A DNA stretch of 64,000 bases from Sphingobacteriales bacterium (GTDB taxonomy: Bacteria > Bacteroidota > Bacteroidia > Chitinophagales > UBA2359), in NCBI GenBank assembly GCA_016700115.1, contig CP064999.1, forward strand, positions 2,604,001 through 2,668,000. Direction: 5' to 3'. The translations under genes and the position numbers were made by a program. Positions 17,753 to 26,562 of this stretch are shown here, piece by piece. The notes under the pieces were generated by a model, which was given only the letters and a program-made list of their open reading frames with translations, did not search any database and had not been told where the DNA came from. Each line of letters opens with the position of its first letter. Positions within the stretch are counted from its first letter, which is position 1.

Positions 17753-19443
17753 TGAAAACAAGCCAATCTTTTAAAACATTATCGCTGCTGATATTCCTTA
17801 TTGCCAATTGCCAATTGCTAATTGCCGGAGGCGGAGATGATCATACGCACGGTGATGAAACACCAACTCCAACTGCTCAAGAGCAGAAGTATTCAACTTC
17901 AGAAGCGGTCTCCGATAAATACGAGTTGCTTATCCGTTACGAACATATTCATATAGGTGAACCCACGCACCTTACTTTGTTTGTAAGCGAATATGCAACC
18001 AACAAACCTGTTGATAAAGCCGACATAAAAATTGCTGCACAAGAAGACAGTCAACTTGTTTTTACTGTCGAACAAAGCGGGGAAGGGACTTACACCGTTG
18101 AAACCACTTTTCCCGAAAAGAAAAAGTATTCATTGGCGGTTAACATAAACAGTGCATTAGGGGCTGACCTCATTCTATTGTCCAATATTGATGCAGGAAT
18201 GGAAATACCACACGAAGAAGAGGAAGCGCACAAACACTTTAGTTTGGGTGATTGGCAGATATGGTTAGCCATTCTTGCTGCACTCGTAGTGGGATTGGGC
18301 ATTGGACTATTGTTGCAAAAACGAAACACCAAAGCCGGAAAGCAATTCATATCCTGTCTGCTTTTGTTTACCTATTGGCTGATACCTGTTCAAAACAATA
18401 TAGCCCACGGAGACGATGATCACGGGGCTGCAAAAACCGGAAACAATTTTTCAAACAGTTTTCATGTTCCGAAAGAAACCCAATTCCTGTTCGATGTTTT
18501 TACCGAGAAAATCTCCGTTGGTTCTTTTACCGGCAGCACCAAATTGTTCGGAACAATCATCCCCAGCAGCAACGGTCAGGCAATAGTCAGCACGCCTCAA
18601 AACGGGAAAATTATTTCCCTCAATGTTCGTGTAGGGGGGCAGGTTAAGGCAGGACAACAATTGGCCGTTATCGAACAAAACATAGATGCGGAAACTCAGG
18701 TTAGCTTTATGGCCGAAAAAAACACCCTTGCTGCCGAATATGATGCCGCCAAAAAAGAGTTCGACCGGTTAAATTCGATTAAAGACATAGCCGCCAAAAA
18801 AGATGTGGACGAAGCCACCGCACGTTTGCAAAAAGCCGAAACCAATCTCCGGTTGTTTAAGGGTAATTTAGGGAAAACCATATCGCTTACCGCCCCAATC
18901 AGCGGAGTTGTTGCCAACTTCAATTTGTCTATCGGTTCAACGGTTAGTGCAGGACAAACTCTGTTCACCATCACCAACCTGAAACAAATTTATGCCGAAG
19001 CGCAGGTGTTTGATAAAGACGCTCACAAAGTGCAGGAAGGTGCAAAGTTTACCATCGAATGTGTCAACAACGACAGCCACAAAACGAGCGATGTCAAACT
19101 GCTCTCCTTGGCACAGGAAATCAACGCCACCAATCAATCTCAACGAGTATTGTTTGAATTGAAAAACCCCGATGGCGATTTTAAAATCGGTGAGTTTGTC
19201 AATATCCGTGTCTTCGCCTCAGAAAGTTCCCATTTAATTGCTTTACCTAATTCGGCAATTACGGAGATTAACGGCAAACCTGTCGTATTCATCAAAGACG
19301 CAGCAGAAACATACACTGTCAGATACGTGCAACTTGGTGAGAATAACGGCACTCATACCGGCATCCTCAAAGGCATCGAAGAGGGTGAAAGAGTGGTTAA
19401 CAATTCGGGCTATCAACTCAAGATGATTTATTTGAATCAATAG
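17752..19443 (+). CDS. RND efflux periplasmic adaptor (CzcB/CusB type) with extra N-terminal domain
   Basis: A 563-residue membrane fusion protein. Residues 1-24 are a hydrophobic signal. Residues about 45-150 form a FixH/YtkA-like beta domain found on Bacteroidota CzcB proteins. A membrane segment (about 167-188, IWLAILAALVVGLGIGLLL) and a second signal-like hydrophobic stretch (about 200-218) come next, with His/Asp-rich HGDDDHG. The adaptor core follows: lipoyl-type motif STPQNGKIISLNVRVGGQVKAGQQL, a coiled-coil hairpin (about 320-375), a second lipoyl half (APISGVVANFNLSIGSTVSAGQTL) and beta-barrel domains. It links the TolC channel and the pump. The two hydrophobic segments suggest an old fusion of two exported proteins. 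Confidence 0.85.
   Translation: MKTSQSFKTLSLLIFLIANCQLLIAGGGDDHTHGDETPTPTAQEQKYSTSEAVSDKYELLIRYEHIHIGEPTHLTLFVSEYATNKPVDKADIKIAAQEDSQLVFTVEQSGEGTYTVETTFPEKKKYSLAVNINSALGADLILLSNIDAGMEIPHEEEEAHKHFSLGDWQIWLAILAALVVGLGIGLLLQKRNTKAGKQFISCLLLFTYWLIPVQNNIAHGDDDHGAAKTGNNFSNSFHVPKETQFLFDVFTEKISVGSFTGSTKLFGTIIPSSNGQAIVSTPQNGKIISLNVRVGGQVKAGQQLAVIEQNIDAETQVSFMAEKNTLAAEYDAAKKEFDRLNSIKDIAAKKDVDEATARLQKAETNLRLFKGNLGKTISLTAPISGVVANFNLSIGSTVSAGQTLFTITNLKQIYAEAQVFDKDAHKVQEGAKFTIECVNNDSHKTSDVKLLSLAQEINATNQSQRVLFELKNPDGDFKIGEFVNIRVFASESSHLIALPNSAITEINGKPVVFIKDAAETYTVRYVQLGENNGTHTGILKGIEEGERVVNNSGYQLKMIYLNQ
17800..17826 (+). repeat. ATTGCCA repeats inside the adaptor signal-peptide codons
   Basis: ATTGCCA occurs twice in tandem followed by ATTGCTA and ATTGCC, encoding part of the signal (LIANCQLLIAG). 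This is the reverse complement of the TGGCAAT variant of the heptamer that makes up the arrays at 19442-19746 and 20157-20484 in the same operon. Confidence 0.8.
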
Positions 19444-19746
19444 GCAAATGGGCAATGGGCAATAGGCAATAGGCAATTGGCAAATGGGCAATGGGCAAAT
19501 GGGCAATGGGCAATGGGCAAATGGGCAATGGGCAATGGGCAATGGGCAATGGGCAATGGGCAATGGGCAAATGGGCAATGGGCAATGGGCAATGGGCAAT
19601 GGGCAATTGGCAATGGGCAAATGGGCAATTGGCAAATAGGCAAATGGGCAATTGGCAATAGGCAAATGGGCAATGGGCAATGGGCAATGGGCAATAGGCA
19701 AATGGGCAAATATGCAATAGGCAATGGGCAATGGGCAATGGGCAAT
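19442..19746. repeat. Heptanucleotide array A (GGGCAAT type)
   Basis: About 300 bp made almost entirely of GGCAAT units spaced by G, A or T, mixed with GGCAAAT octamers, roughly 40 units. It starts in the stop codon of the adaptor gene. The centre (about 19500-19610) is a long unbroken series of GGG runs separated by 4-5 bases. The unit contains no stop in several frames on either strand, which creates spurious reading frames rich in M, G, N, Q, W or L, P, I, A, H, C. Confidence 0.95.
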
Positions 19747-19783
19747 TTACTATTAACAAATGGTTATTTTTAAAACTAAAGTT

Positions 19784-20149
19784 ATGGCAGTTAAAAGAGT
19801 TCAGGATACAAAGGCGTATAAGTTAGCTTTTCGGCTGGCAATGGAAATCTTTGAAGAAAGTAAAAGGTTTCCGTCAGAAGAAAAGTATTCTTTAACCGAT
19901 CAGATAAGACGCAGCAGTAGGAGTGTTTGTGCTAATCTTTCAGAGAGTTACAGAAAACGACAATACCCCGCCCACTTCGTTTCAAAAGTAAGTGATGCGG
20001 ATATGGAAAATACAGAAACTCAGACATGGTTAGAATTTTCATTTGCCTGTAAATACATGACCGAAATTCAGTTTAAAGACCTCTTCTCCAAATCTGAAGA
20101 GGTTGGAAAACTTTTAAATCACATGATACAAAACCCTGAAAAGTATTGA
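19784..20149 (+). CDS. Four-helix-bundle protein (S23/23S rRNA intervening-sequence protein family)
   Basis: I chose ATG at 19784 (121 residues, MAVKRVQDTKAYKLAF), which fits the family start; an upstream in-frame ATG at 19760 would extend into the array edge. The conserved core LTDQIRRSSRSVCANLSE lies at about 37-54, and DADMENTETQTWLEF matches the usual third-helix motif. Members form a pentameric four-helix bundle and are encoded by rRNA intervening sequences or as stand-alone genes, and a relative (Avd) serves diversity-generating retroelements. The function of stand-alone copies is unknown. This one lies between two heptamer arrays in an efflux operon and does not belong to metal transport. 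Confidence 0.9.
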   Translation: MAVKRVQDTKAYKLAFRLAMEIFEESKRFPSEEKYSLTDQIRRSSRSVCANLSESYRKRQYPAHFVSKVSDADMENTETQTWLEFSFACKYMTEIQFKDLFSKSEEVGKLLNHMIQNPEKY

Positions 20150-20156
20150 TATTTAA

Positions 20157-20484
20157 ATGGGCAAATGGGCAATGGGCAATAGGCAATGGGCAATGGGCAA
20201 TAGGCAATGGGCAAATTGGCAATGGGCAATGGGCAATAGGCAAATGGGCAATAGGCAAATAGGCAAATGGGCAATAGGCAAATAGGCAAATGGGCAAATG
20301 GGCAAATGGGCAATAGGCAAATAGGCAAATGGGCAATAGGCAAATAGGCAAATGGGCAATAGGCAATGGGCAATGGGCAATAGGCAATGGGCAATAGGCA
20401 AATAGGCAAATGGGCAATAGGCAAATAGGCAAATGGGCAATAGGCAATAGGCAATAGGCAATAGGCAATGGGCAATGGGCAAAT
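20157..20484. repeat. Heptanucleotide array B (GGCAAT type)
   Basis: About 330 bp of the same GGCAAT/GGCAAAT units as array A, in the same orientation, roughly 40 units but with more AGGCAAT variants and fewer consecutive GGG runs. It starts a few bases after the stop of the four-helix-bundle gene and ends shortly before the pump gene. Confidence 0.95.
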
Positions 20485-20528
20485 TGCCAATTGGAAAACT
20501 TGCCAATTGAAAAACTTGCCAATTGAAA
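20485..20528. repeat. TTGCCAATTG tail repeats
   Basis: Three copies of TTGCCAATTG, about 17-18 bases apart (AACTTGCCAATTGAAA type), close array B and end 14 bases before the pump start codon. They are the inverse of the array unit and of the same type as the signal-peptide codons at 17800-17826. Confidence 0.75.
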
Positions 20529-20541
20529 ATTAAAAAACATC

Positions 20542-23500
20542 ATGCTAAATAAACTTATAAAATTCTCTCTCGAAAATCGTCTTTTTGTACTTGCTTTTAC
20601 AGCAATGCTTGTGGTATATGGCGTTTTCACCATCATCAATTTGCCGGTAGATGTGTTGCCCGATCTTAACCGTCCTCGGGTAACAATTTTCTTGGAGGCC
20701 AACGGTATGGCTCCCGAAGAAATCGAAACTCAGGTAGTGTTGCCTGTTGAAACAGCCTTGAATGGCGCTCCAAATGTGGAGGATGTTCGAAGCAGTTCGG
20801 CAATTGGTATCGGGATGGTTTTTGTTGAGTTTGATTGGAACACCGATATTTACAGAGCAAGGCAATTGGTTGCCGAAAAACTGCAGACGGTTCAGTTACC
20901 CAACGGCATTACCCCCATAATGGGACCCATTAGTTCCGTAATGGGGCAAATAATGATGGTGGGAATTTCGGCCGACAGCACTTCTCCGTCCGAATTGCGC
21001 ACCTTGGCTGACTTTACCATTCGCAGACGATTGATGAGCATCAAAGGTATTTCGCAGGTAATTGCTATCGGCGGCGAGCGTTTGCAATATCAGGTATTGA
21101 TTTCGTCGGCAAAACTGAAACAGTTTAACCTCTCTATTGACGATATTGACAAAGCTTTAACGCTCACCAACCAAAACAGCACCGGAGGGTTTTTTAATCA
21201 ATACGGCTCGGAGGTCATTATCAGAAATGTAGGCAGGGCTTATTCGTTACAAGATTTACAAAGCACGGTCGTAGCCAACCGCGATGCCCTTCCTGTTTTA
21301 CTTTCGCAAGTGGCAGAGGTGAAATTTGGCGGGGCACAAAAAAGAGGGGATGCCGGAATTAACGGTAAACCTGCTGTCATTCTTACCATCGAAAAACAGC
21401 CTGCTTTTAGTACAGTTTCCCTTACCAACGAAGTAGAGAAAGCATTGGACGAACTGCAAAAGTCTTTACCCAAAGACATCCAACTCAATTCTAAAATTTT
21501 TCAGCAGAAGAATTTTATCAATGCCGCCTTGTCGAATGTAGAAGCTGCTTTGCGCGATGGATTTATTTTAGTGGTCATCATTTTGTTTTTATTCCTGCTC
21601 AATATCCGTACAACGCTGATTACCCTCACCGCTATTCCGCTTTCGTTGGTCATTACTGCCATCATTTTCCAATTCTTTGGGTTTAGCATCAACACCCTTA
21701 CGCTTGGGGGATTGGCTATTGCCATCGGTGAATTGGTGGATGATGCTATTGTGGATGTCGAAAATGTGTTCAGGCGAATTCGCGAAAACAATCTTTCACA
21801 AACTCCCATACCGCTGTTACAAGTGGTGTATGAAGCAAGTAGGGAAGTGCGAAATTCTATTGTTTATGCAACAATAATTGTGGTATTGGTTTTCCTTCCG
21901 TTGTTTTGGATGCAGGGCATCGAAGGGCGGATTTTTGCACCGTTAGGCATTGCTTATATTACCTCTATCATCGCCTCGCTCCTTGTTTCGCTTACGGTAA
22001 CTCCTGTGTTGTGTTCCTGTTTGCTTGGAAGTAAAAAAATACAGAGCGAAAAAGAAAGCGGATTGGTGCGCTTCCTCAAAAAACACGACACCAAACTGCT
22101 TCATTGGGGTTTGGAACGACCCAAAACAATAATCAGCGGGGCGGTTCTTTTAATTATCACATCCATCAGCATCGTTCCCTTTTTCGGAACCGAGTTTTTA
22201 CCTCCTTTCAACGAAGGTTCTTTTACCATCAACCTTTCTACCCCTGCGGGAACTTCTTTGGAAGAAAGCAACAAAATAGGCACAATGGCTGAAGAACTGA
22301 TGTTACAGGTTCCCGAAGTGGAATTTGTCAGTCGCAGAACCGGACGTGCTGAATTGGACGAACATGTAGAACCCGTTTCCAATTCTGAAATAGATGTGCA
22401 ACTAAAAGCGGATATTAGCAGAAACCGAGATGAGATTATTGCCGATATCCGCAAAAAATTAGACATCCTTAAAGGAGTAAGCATCAACGTAGGGCAACCC
22501 ATTTCGCATCGTTTAGACCATCTTCTTTCAGGTGTTCGTGCCCAAGTAGCCATCAAACTATTTGGCAGTGATCTAACCGACTTGCGCACCAATGCCAATC
22601 AAATTTCAGAAACCATTAAAACCATTCCCGGTGTGGTGGATGTGCAAATCGAAAAACAAGTTATGGTTCCGCAATTGCTCATCAAAGTAAACCGCGATGC
22701 CCTGCAACGCTACGGATTACAGTCAGGTAAAGTAGCACAAGACCTGGAGATTTTTCACAACGGCAAAATTGTCGGACAAATTTTGGATGGAAACAAGACT
22801 TTTGATATCCTGCTCCGCACCACCGGAGAAGAGCGCACCAACATAGAATCTATTCGTAACACCTTGATTGATGCCCCCGATGGAACGCTAATTCCATTAC
22901 AACAAATTGCCGACATCGAAAACACAACGAGCATCAACAGTATCATGCACGAAAACACACAGCGCAAAATCACCATCAGTTGTAACGTTCAAGGAAGAGA
23001 TTTAGGCACAACCGTTCAGGAGATCCAAAACAATATTGCCGAAAAGGTAAAACTGCCGCAAGGGTATTTCGTACAATATGGCGGTCAGTTTGAAAGCCAA
23101 AAATCTGCTTCGCGCTTCATCCTGTTTCTCAGCATTTTCTCTATTATCGGCATTTTCCTTGTCCTTTATTCGCACTTCAAATCCGTGCAAATCTCCTTGC
23201 AAATTATGCTCAATATTCCATTGGCATTAATAGGAAGTGTTGCGGCTGTCTTGATTACCGGGGGCACTTTTTCTGTTGCAACGATGGTGGGATTCATTAC
23301 GCTGACAGGGATTGCATCGAGAAACGGGATTATGATGATTTCACACTACATTCACCTCATGGAGCACGAAGGCGAATCCTTTAACCGTCAAATGATTGTT
23401 CGCGGTTCGCTCGAAAGATTGGTGCCGGTTCTGATGACTGCGCTTGTTGCCGCACTTGCTTTGATACCCCTGACTTTAGATCCTCAGGCATCGGGCAAAG

Positions 23501-23658
23501 AAATACTATACCCCGTTGCTACCGTTATTTTGGGAGGGTTAATCAGCAGCACTTTGCTGGATATGATTGTTACCCCCGTGGTTTTTTATACATTTGGAGA
23601 AAAAGCGGTAAAAGCTTATTTCGACAACAAAAACAAAGCGAAAGAGACGTTTAGCTAA
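20542..23658 (+). CDS. Heavy-metal efflux RND pump (CzcA/CusA family)
   Basis: A 1038-residue inner membrane transporter with the RND plan: TM1 near residues 12-30, a large periplasmic loop, a TM2-6 bundle (about 335-500), a second periplasmic loop and a final TM bundle (about 860-1025). The family-specific TM4 segment at about 393-412 reads GELVDDAIVDVEN, with acidic residues for proton relay. HME-type features (DVLPDLNRPRV near 37-47, GTEFLPPFNEGSF) put it with metal rather than drug pumps. Substrate (for example Co/Zn/Cd, Cu/Ag) cannot be read with certainty. It belongs with the channel and adaptor upstream, but is separated from them by about 1.1 kb of inserted material. Confidence 0.9.
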   Translation: MLNKLIKFSLENRLFVLAFTAMLVVYGVFTIINLPVDVLPDLNRPRVTIFLEANGMAPEEIETQVVLPVETALNGAPNVEDVRSSSAIGIGMVFVEFDWNTDIYRARQLVAEKLQTVQLPNGITPIMGPISSVMGQIMMVGISADSTSPSELRTLADFTIRRRLMSIKGISQVIAIGGERLQYQVLISSAKLKQFNLSIDDIDKALTLTNQNSTGGFFNQYGSEVIIRNVGRAYSLQDLQSTVVANRDALPVLLSQVAEVKFGGAQKRGDAGINGKPAVILTIEKQPAFSTVSLTNEVEKALDELQKSLPKDIQLNSKIFQQKNFINAALSNVEAALRDGFILVVIILFLFLLNIRTTLITLTAIPLSLVITAIIFQFFGFSINTLTLGGLAIAIGELVDDAIVDVENVFRRIRENNLSQTPIPLLQVVYEASREVRNSIVYATIIVVLVFLPLFWMQGIEGRIFAPLGIAYITSIIASLLVSLTVTPVLCSCLLGSKKIQSEKESGLVRFLKKHDTKLLHWGLERPKTIISGAVLLIITSISIVPFFGTEFLPPFNEGSFTINLSTPAGTSLEESNKIGTMAEELMLQVPEVEFVSRRTGRAELDEHVEPVSNSEIDVQLKADISRNRDEIIADIRKKLDILKGVSINVGQPISHRLDHLLSGVRAQVAIKLFGSDLTDLRTNANQISETIKTIPGVVDVQIEKQVMVPQLLIKVNRDALQRYGLQSGKVAQDLEIFHNGKIVGQILDGNKTFDILLRTTGEERTNIESIRNTLIDAPDGTLIPLQQIADIENTTSINSIMHENTQRKITISCNVQGRDLGTTVQEIQNNIAEKVKLPQGYFVQYGGQFESQKSASRFILFLSIFSIIGIFLVLYSHFKSVQISLQIMLNIPLALIGSVAAVLITGGTFSVATMVGFITLTGIASRNGIMMISHYIHLMEHEGESFNRQMIVRGSLERLVPVLMTALVAALALIPLTLDPQASGKEILYPVATVILGGLISSTLLDMIVTPVVFYTFGEKAVKAYFDNKNKAKETFS

Positions 23659-23765
23659 TCATCCTCGTTTATTAGAATAAAATGTGAAATTTATCGGAAT
23701 AAAAATTTCGTTCTGTTCAAAATATGGCTTTTTATTTTTTCCCCTTTCAGAAAACATACTATGAA

Positions 23766-24143
23766 ATGAACAATCAGAATCCCATTCAAATAAATAAGAT
23801 AACCTTGGCTTCTACGGATATTGAAAGCATGGTGCTGTTTTACAGCCAAGTTTTTTCATGTAAATTTGTGCCAAAACAGGCTTATGGCACTACTTTATAT
23901 GCCGGCAAAATACTCGGACTGAACCTGCTTCTTTGTCCCAATGAGATAGCCGGTGTTAAAGCAGAACAAAGCAGACATCAGTTTGAATTTAAGGTGCCAG
24001 ACCTTGAAGAAACGATAGAATTATGTATTTCAAATTGTGGAAGGCTTTTGGGAGAAGTTTTTGTCAAAGAACAACAGAAAACTGCAACTATAACAGACCC
24101 GGATGGAAATACGCTCGTGTTTATTCAAAACCTCCAAAATTAG
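23766..24143 (+). CDS. VOC (glyoxalase/bleomycin resistance-like) family protein
   Basis: A 125-residue protein, starting at ATG 23766 (MNNQNPIQINKITLAS); the frame is open upstream from 23724 but that extension is hydrophobic and atypical. It shows a beta-alpha-beta-beta-beta VOC half fold: KITLASTDIESMVLFYSQVF at the start and ATITDPDGNTLVFIQN at the end. VOC proteins bind a divalent metal or a small ligand; the metal ligands here are not clear. It ends six bases before the TfoX-like gene, suggesting one transcript. Confidence 0.75.
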   Translation: MNNQNPIQINKITLASTDIESMVLFYSQVFSCKFVPKQAYGTTLYAGKILGLNLLLCPNEIAGVKAEQSRHQFEFKVPDLEETIELCISNCGRLLGEVFVKEQQKTATITDPDGNTLVFIQNLQN

Positions 24144-24149
24144 TTAACC

Positions 24150-24506
24150 ATGGCTTACGATGAAACTTTAGCTTTGAGAATCAGGCAAATTTTAGCCGAC
24201 AAAGGCGTTGATTTTACCGAAAAAAAAATGTTTAGCGGAATTTGTTTTATGGTAGATGACAAAATGTGTTGCGGAACACATATTGACAAAAAAACCAACG
24301 AAAATTATGTGCTTTGCCGGATTGGAGAAGAGGCATACCCTACTGCTATAGAGCGAAACGATTGTATTCCGATGGATTTTTCCGGAAAACCCATGAAAGG
24401 ATATGTCTTTGTAACAGAATCGGGCATTAAAACTAAAGGAGATTTATCCGGTTGGATTCAGCTTTGTCTTGATTTTAACCCTAAAGCCAAAAAAAGTAAA
24501 AAATAA
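24150..24506 (+). CDS. TfoX N-terminal domain protein
   Basis: A 118-residue protein matching the TfoX/Sxy N-terminal domain: KKMFSGICFMVDDKMCCGTH (about 26-45) and RIGEEAYP, PMDFSGKPMKGYVFV. In Proteobacteria, the longer TfoX regulates competence; stand-alone Bacteroidota proteins of this length have no known role. The C-terminus is Lys-rich (KAKKSKK). It follows the VOC gene by six bases and the TfoX C-terminal domain is absent. Confidence 0.8.
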   Translation: MAYDETLALRIRQILADKGVDFTEKKMFSGICFMVDDKMCCGTHIDKKTNENYVLCRIGEEAYPTAIERNDCIPMDFSGKPMKGYVFVTESGIKTKGDLSGWIQLCLDFNPKAKKSKK

Positions 24507-24544
24507 CTGTAAAGTCATTCTTTACCCTTAATTCCCGTTATTTC

Positions 24545-24958
24545 ATGCGAAAACTTAATAGGACCTTGATTTTTTTGTTTTTTACCACACTTTTATCTTT
24601 ATTTTCTGCTTGTATGCACACAACTAAGTATATGGCATCTTATAAAGTGAAAAACAAAAACGAAGAATTTTCGGTAAAAAGCCGGGCTTTTTCAATCATC
24701 AACCAAATTGCCGAAGCGAATCAATTGAAGCCCGATAAAAAATATATTCATACTGATACTTTGGGCTTTTTTGGACAACCCTATCATTATTTCAAGTTTT
24801 GGATCGTGCCGGAAAAGGAATTTACCATTATCAATTTCGATTATTGGGGAACACATACCAATAGAAAAAAAACAACGTACCAAAACTTCTTTAACCAAAC
24901 GACAGACTCTTTGAAAACAAATTTTATCTTAATTGAAAAAAAGGAAAATAATTTTTAA
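24545..24958 (+). CDS. Hypothetical lipoprotein
   Basis: A 137-residue protein with a hydrophobic leader (about 8-21) and lipobox FSAC at Cys23. The remainder (YHYFKFWIVPEKEFTIINFDYWG) looks like a small alpha/beta domain. No family is recognised. It lies 38 bases after the TfoX-like gene. Confidence 0.65.
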   Translation: MRKLNRTLIFLFFTTLLSLFSACMHTTKYMASYKVKNKNEEFSVKSRAFSIINQIAEANQLKPDKKYIHTDTLGFFGQPYHYFKFWIVPEKEFTIINFDYWGTHTNRKKTTYQNFFNQTTDSLKTNFILIEKKENNF

Positions 24959-25005
24959 GAATTATAACGAATGGTTTTAAAAGTGCAATGCTAATGAGAG
25001 CAACT

Positions 25006-25929
25006 ATGAAAATTTTAATAGCAGGTATTGGTGGAGTAGGGGGATATTTTGGAGGGCGTTTAGCACAAAAAAATCACAACAACCCTAACTTAGATATTTA
25101 TTTTTTGGCAAGAGGCGAGCATTTAAAACAAATTCAGCAACATGGGTTAAAGGTGATAAACAAAACTGGAGAAACCTTTACCGCAACTCCTAAACTTGCT
25201 ACCGATGATGTTTTTCAAACAGGAGTTGCCGATTTTATTCTTATTTGTACTAAAGGGTATGATTTAGAACAGACTATTTTACAACTCAAACCATGTATAG
25301 CAGAACATACGATCATTTTACCGCTACTAAACGGAGTAGATGCTAAAGAAAGGATTCAACAGTTTTTACCTGAGACCAAGATATTACAGGGTTGTGTCTA
25401 TATTGCTTCTCATAAGAAAGAGGCAGGCGTGATTGAAAATGACGGGCAATTTCAAAAGATTTTTTTTGGAGATGGTACTACTGACAATCCGAGTTTGATC
25501 TGGCTCGAAAAAACGATGAAAGAAGCAGGAATAGATGCAACATATTCAAAGAATATTTTGGCAGTTACCTGGGAAAAATTTATTTTTATCTCTCCTATTG
25601 CTACGGCAACTTCTTTTTTCAATACTTCTTTTGGCCCGCTTTTAAAAGATCATGAACCAACGGTTGTTCAACTGATTGACGAGATAATCAAGGTAGCTCG
25701 TTCCAAAGGTATTGAAACACCCGAAGAAATTGCCGAAAAAACACTCAACCGATTGAGATTGCTGCCTCCTGAAAACACTTCTTCCATGCACCGTGATTTT
25801 AAAGCCAATCATCAAACCGAACTAAATTCACTGACCGGTTATGTCGTGAATCAAGCAAAGGATTTACAAGTCGAAACACCGGTTTACAATAAGGTTTATT
25901 TTCAATTGCTGATGAAAGCCAAAAGGTAG
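25006..25929 (+). CDS. panE: 2-dehydropantoate 2-reductase (ketopantoate reductase)
   Basis: Start at ATG 25006 gives 307 residues beginning with the NAD(P)-binding motif ILIAGIGGVGGYFGGRLA (residues 3-20, GxGxxG); the ORF is open 18 bases upstream to 24988. The catalytic Lys region TWEKFIFISPIATATS and the C-terminal SSMHRDFKANHQTELNSL, with the conserved Glu, are both present. The enzyme reduces 2-dehydropantoate to pantoate with NADPH in pantothenate and CoA synthesis, in the cytoplasm. Paralogues of this family exist, so the exact substrate is inferred. Confidence 0.85.
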   Translation: MKILIAGIGGVGGYFGGRLAQKNHNNPNLDIYFLARGEHLKQIQQHGLKVINKTGETFTATPKLATDDVFQTGVADFILICTKGYDLEQTILQLKPCIAEHTIILPLLNGVDAKERIQQFLPETKILQGCVYIASHKKEAGVIENDGQFQKIFFGDGTTDNPSLIWLEKTMKEAGIDATYSKNILAVTWEKFIFISPIATATSFFNTSFGPLLKDHEPTVVQLIDEIIKVARSKGIETPEEIAEKTLNRLRLLPPENTSSMHRDFKANHQTELNSLTGYVVNQAKDLQVETPVYNKVYFQLLMKAKR

Positions 25930-26045
25930 CCAATCAATAGTAAAAGAAGCATAAAGCAAGTTGAAAAACTTGTTGAAAAAAGTATTGATAAAACTTATCA
26001 ATTTTTTAACTGTTATTCTTCTAACATACTAAATTAGTAAATACA

Positions 26046-26522
26046 ATGAAAAACGTAAATGCCATTGGTTTAGACCGAACCATGTCTCAAAATCTGGCCT
26101 CGAAACTCAATGAGTTATTGGCCAATTACTCCATTTTTTACCAAAACACCCGGGGATTTCATTGGAATATTAAAGGCGAGAAGTTTTTTGAACTTCACTT
26201 AAAATTTGAAGAACTTTACAACGACTTGTTACTAAAGATTGACGAAGTTGCCGAACGAATTTTAACGCTTGGCTATTCACCCAACCATAATTATTCAGAT
26301 TATCGCAAGGTTTCCAAAATTGAAGAAAGCACTTTTGTAAGTGATGGTATGGAAGCTGTTGGCAATATTTTAAAATCCTTTCAGACCATTATTATACTTC
26401 AACGAGAATTGCTCGATTTGTCTTCAGAAGCAGGCGATGAAGGAACAAATGCACTGATGAGTGATTATATCCGGGCGCAGGAAAAGTTGGTCTGGATGTA
26501 TTCTGCTTTCCTCAACAAGTAA
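26046..26522 (+). CDS. dps: Dps family DNA-binding ferritin-like protein
   Basis: A 158-residue protein with the Dps inter-subunit ferroxidase residues His39, His51, Asp66 and Glu70 in GFHWNIKGEKFFELH and KIDEVAERI, at the canonical 12/15/4 spacing. Dps dodecamers oxidise Fe(II) with H2O2, store iron and protect DNA under stress. It has its own gene start after a 116-bp gap. A methyltransferase gene follows 40 bases later. Confidence 0.9.
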   Translation: MKNVNAIGLDRTMSQNLASKLNELLANYSIFYQNTRGFHWNIKGEKFFELHLKFEELYNDLLLKIDEVAERILTLGYSPNHNYSDYRKVSKIEESTFVSDGMEAVGNILKSFQTIIILQRELLDLSSEAGDEGTNALMSDYIRAQEKLVWMYSAFLNK

Positions 26523-26562
26523 CTGTATGCCTGCATACCTGTAAAGGTTCAATATCCACGAT

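Noticed and set aside
19442..20484. Protein-coding reading frames in the heptamer arrays (W/G/N/Q- or L/P/I/A-rich)
   Set aside because: The unit has no stops in several frames on both strands, so open frames arise automatically; there is no start context, family match or biased codon use.
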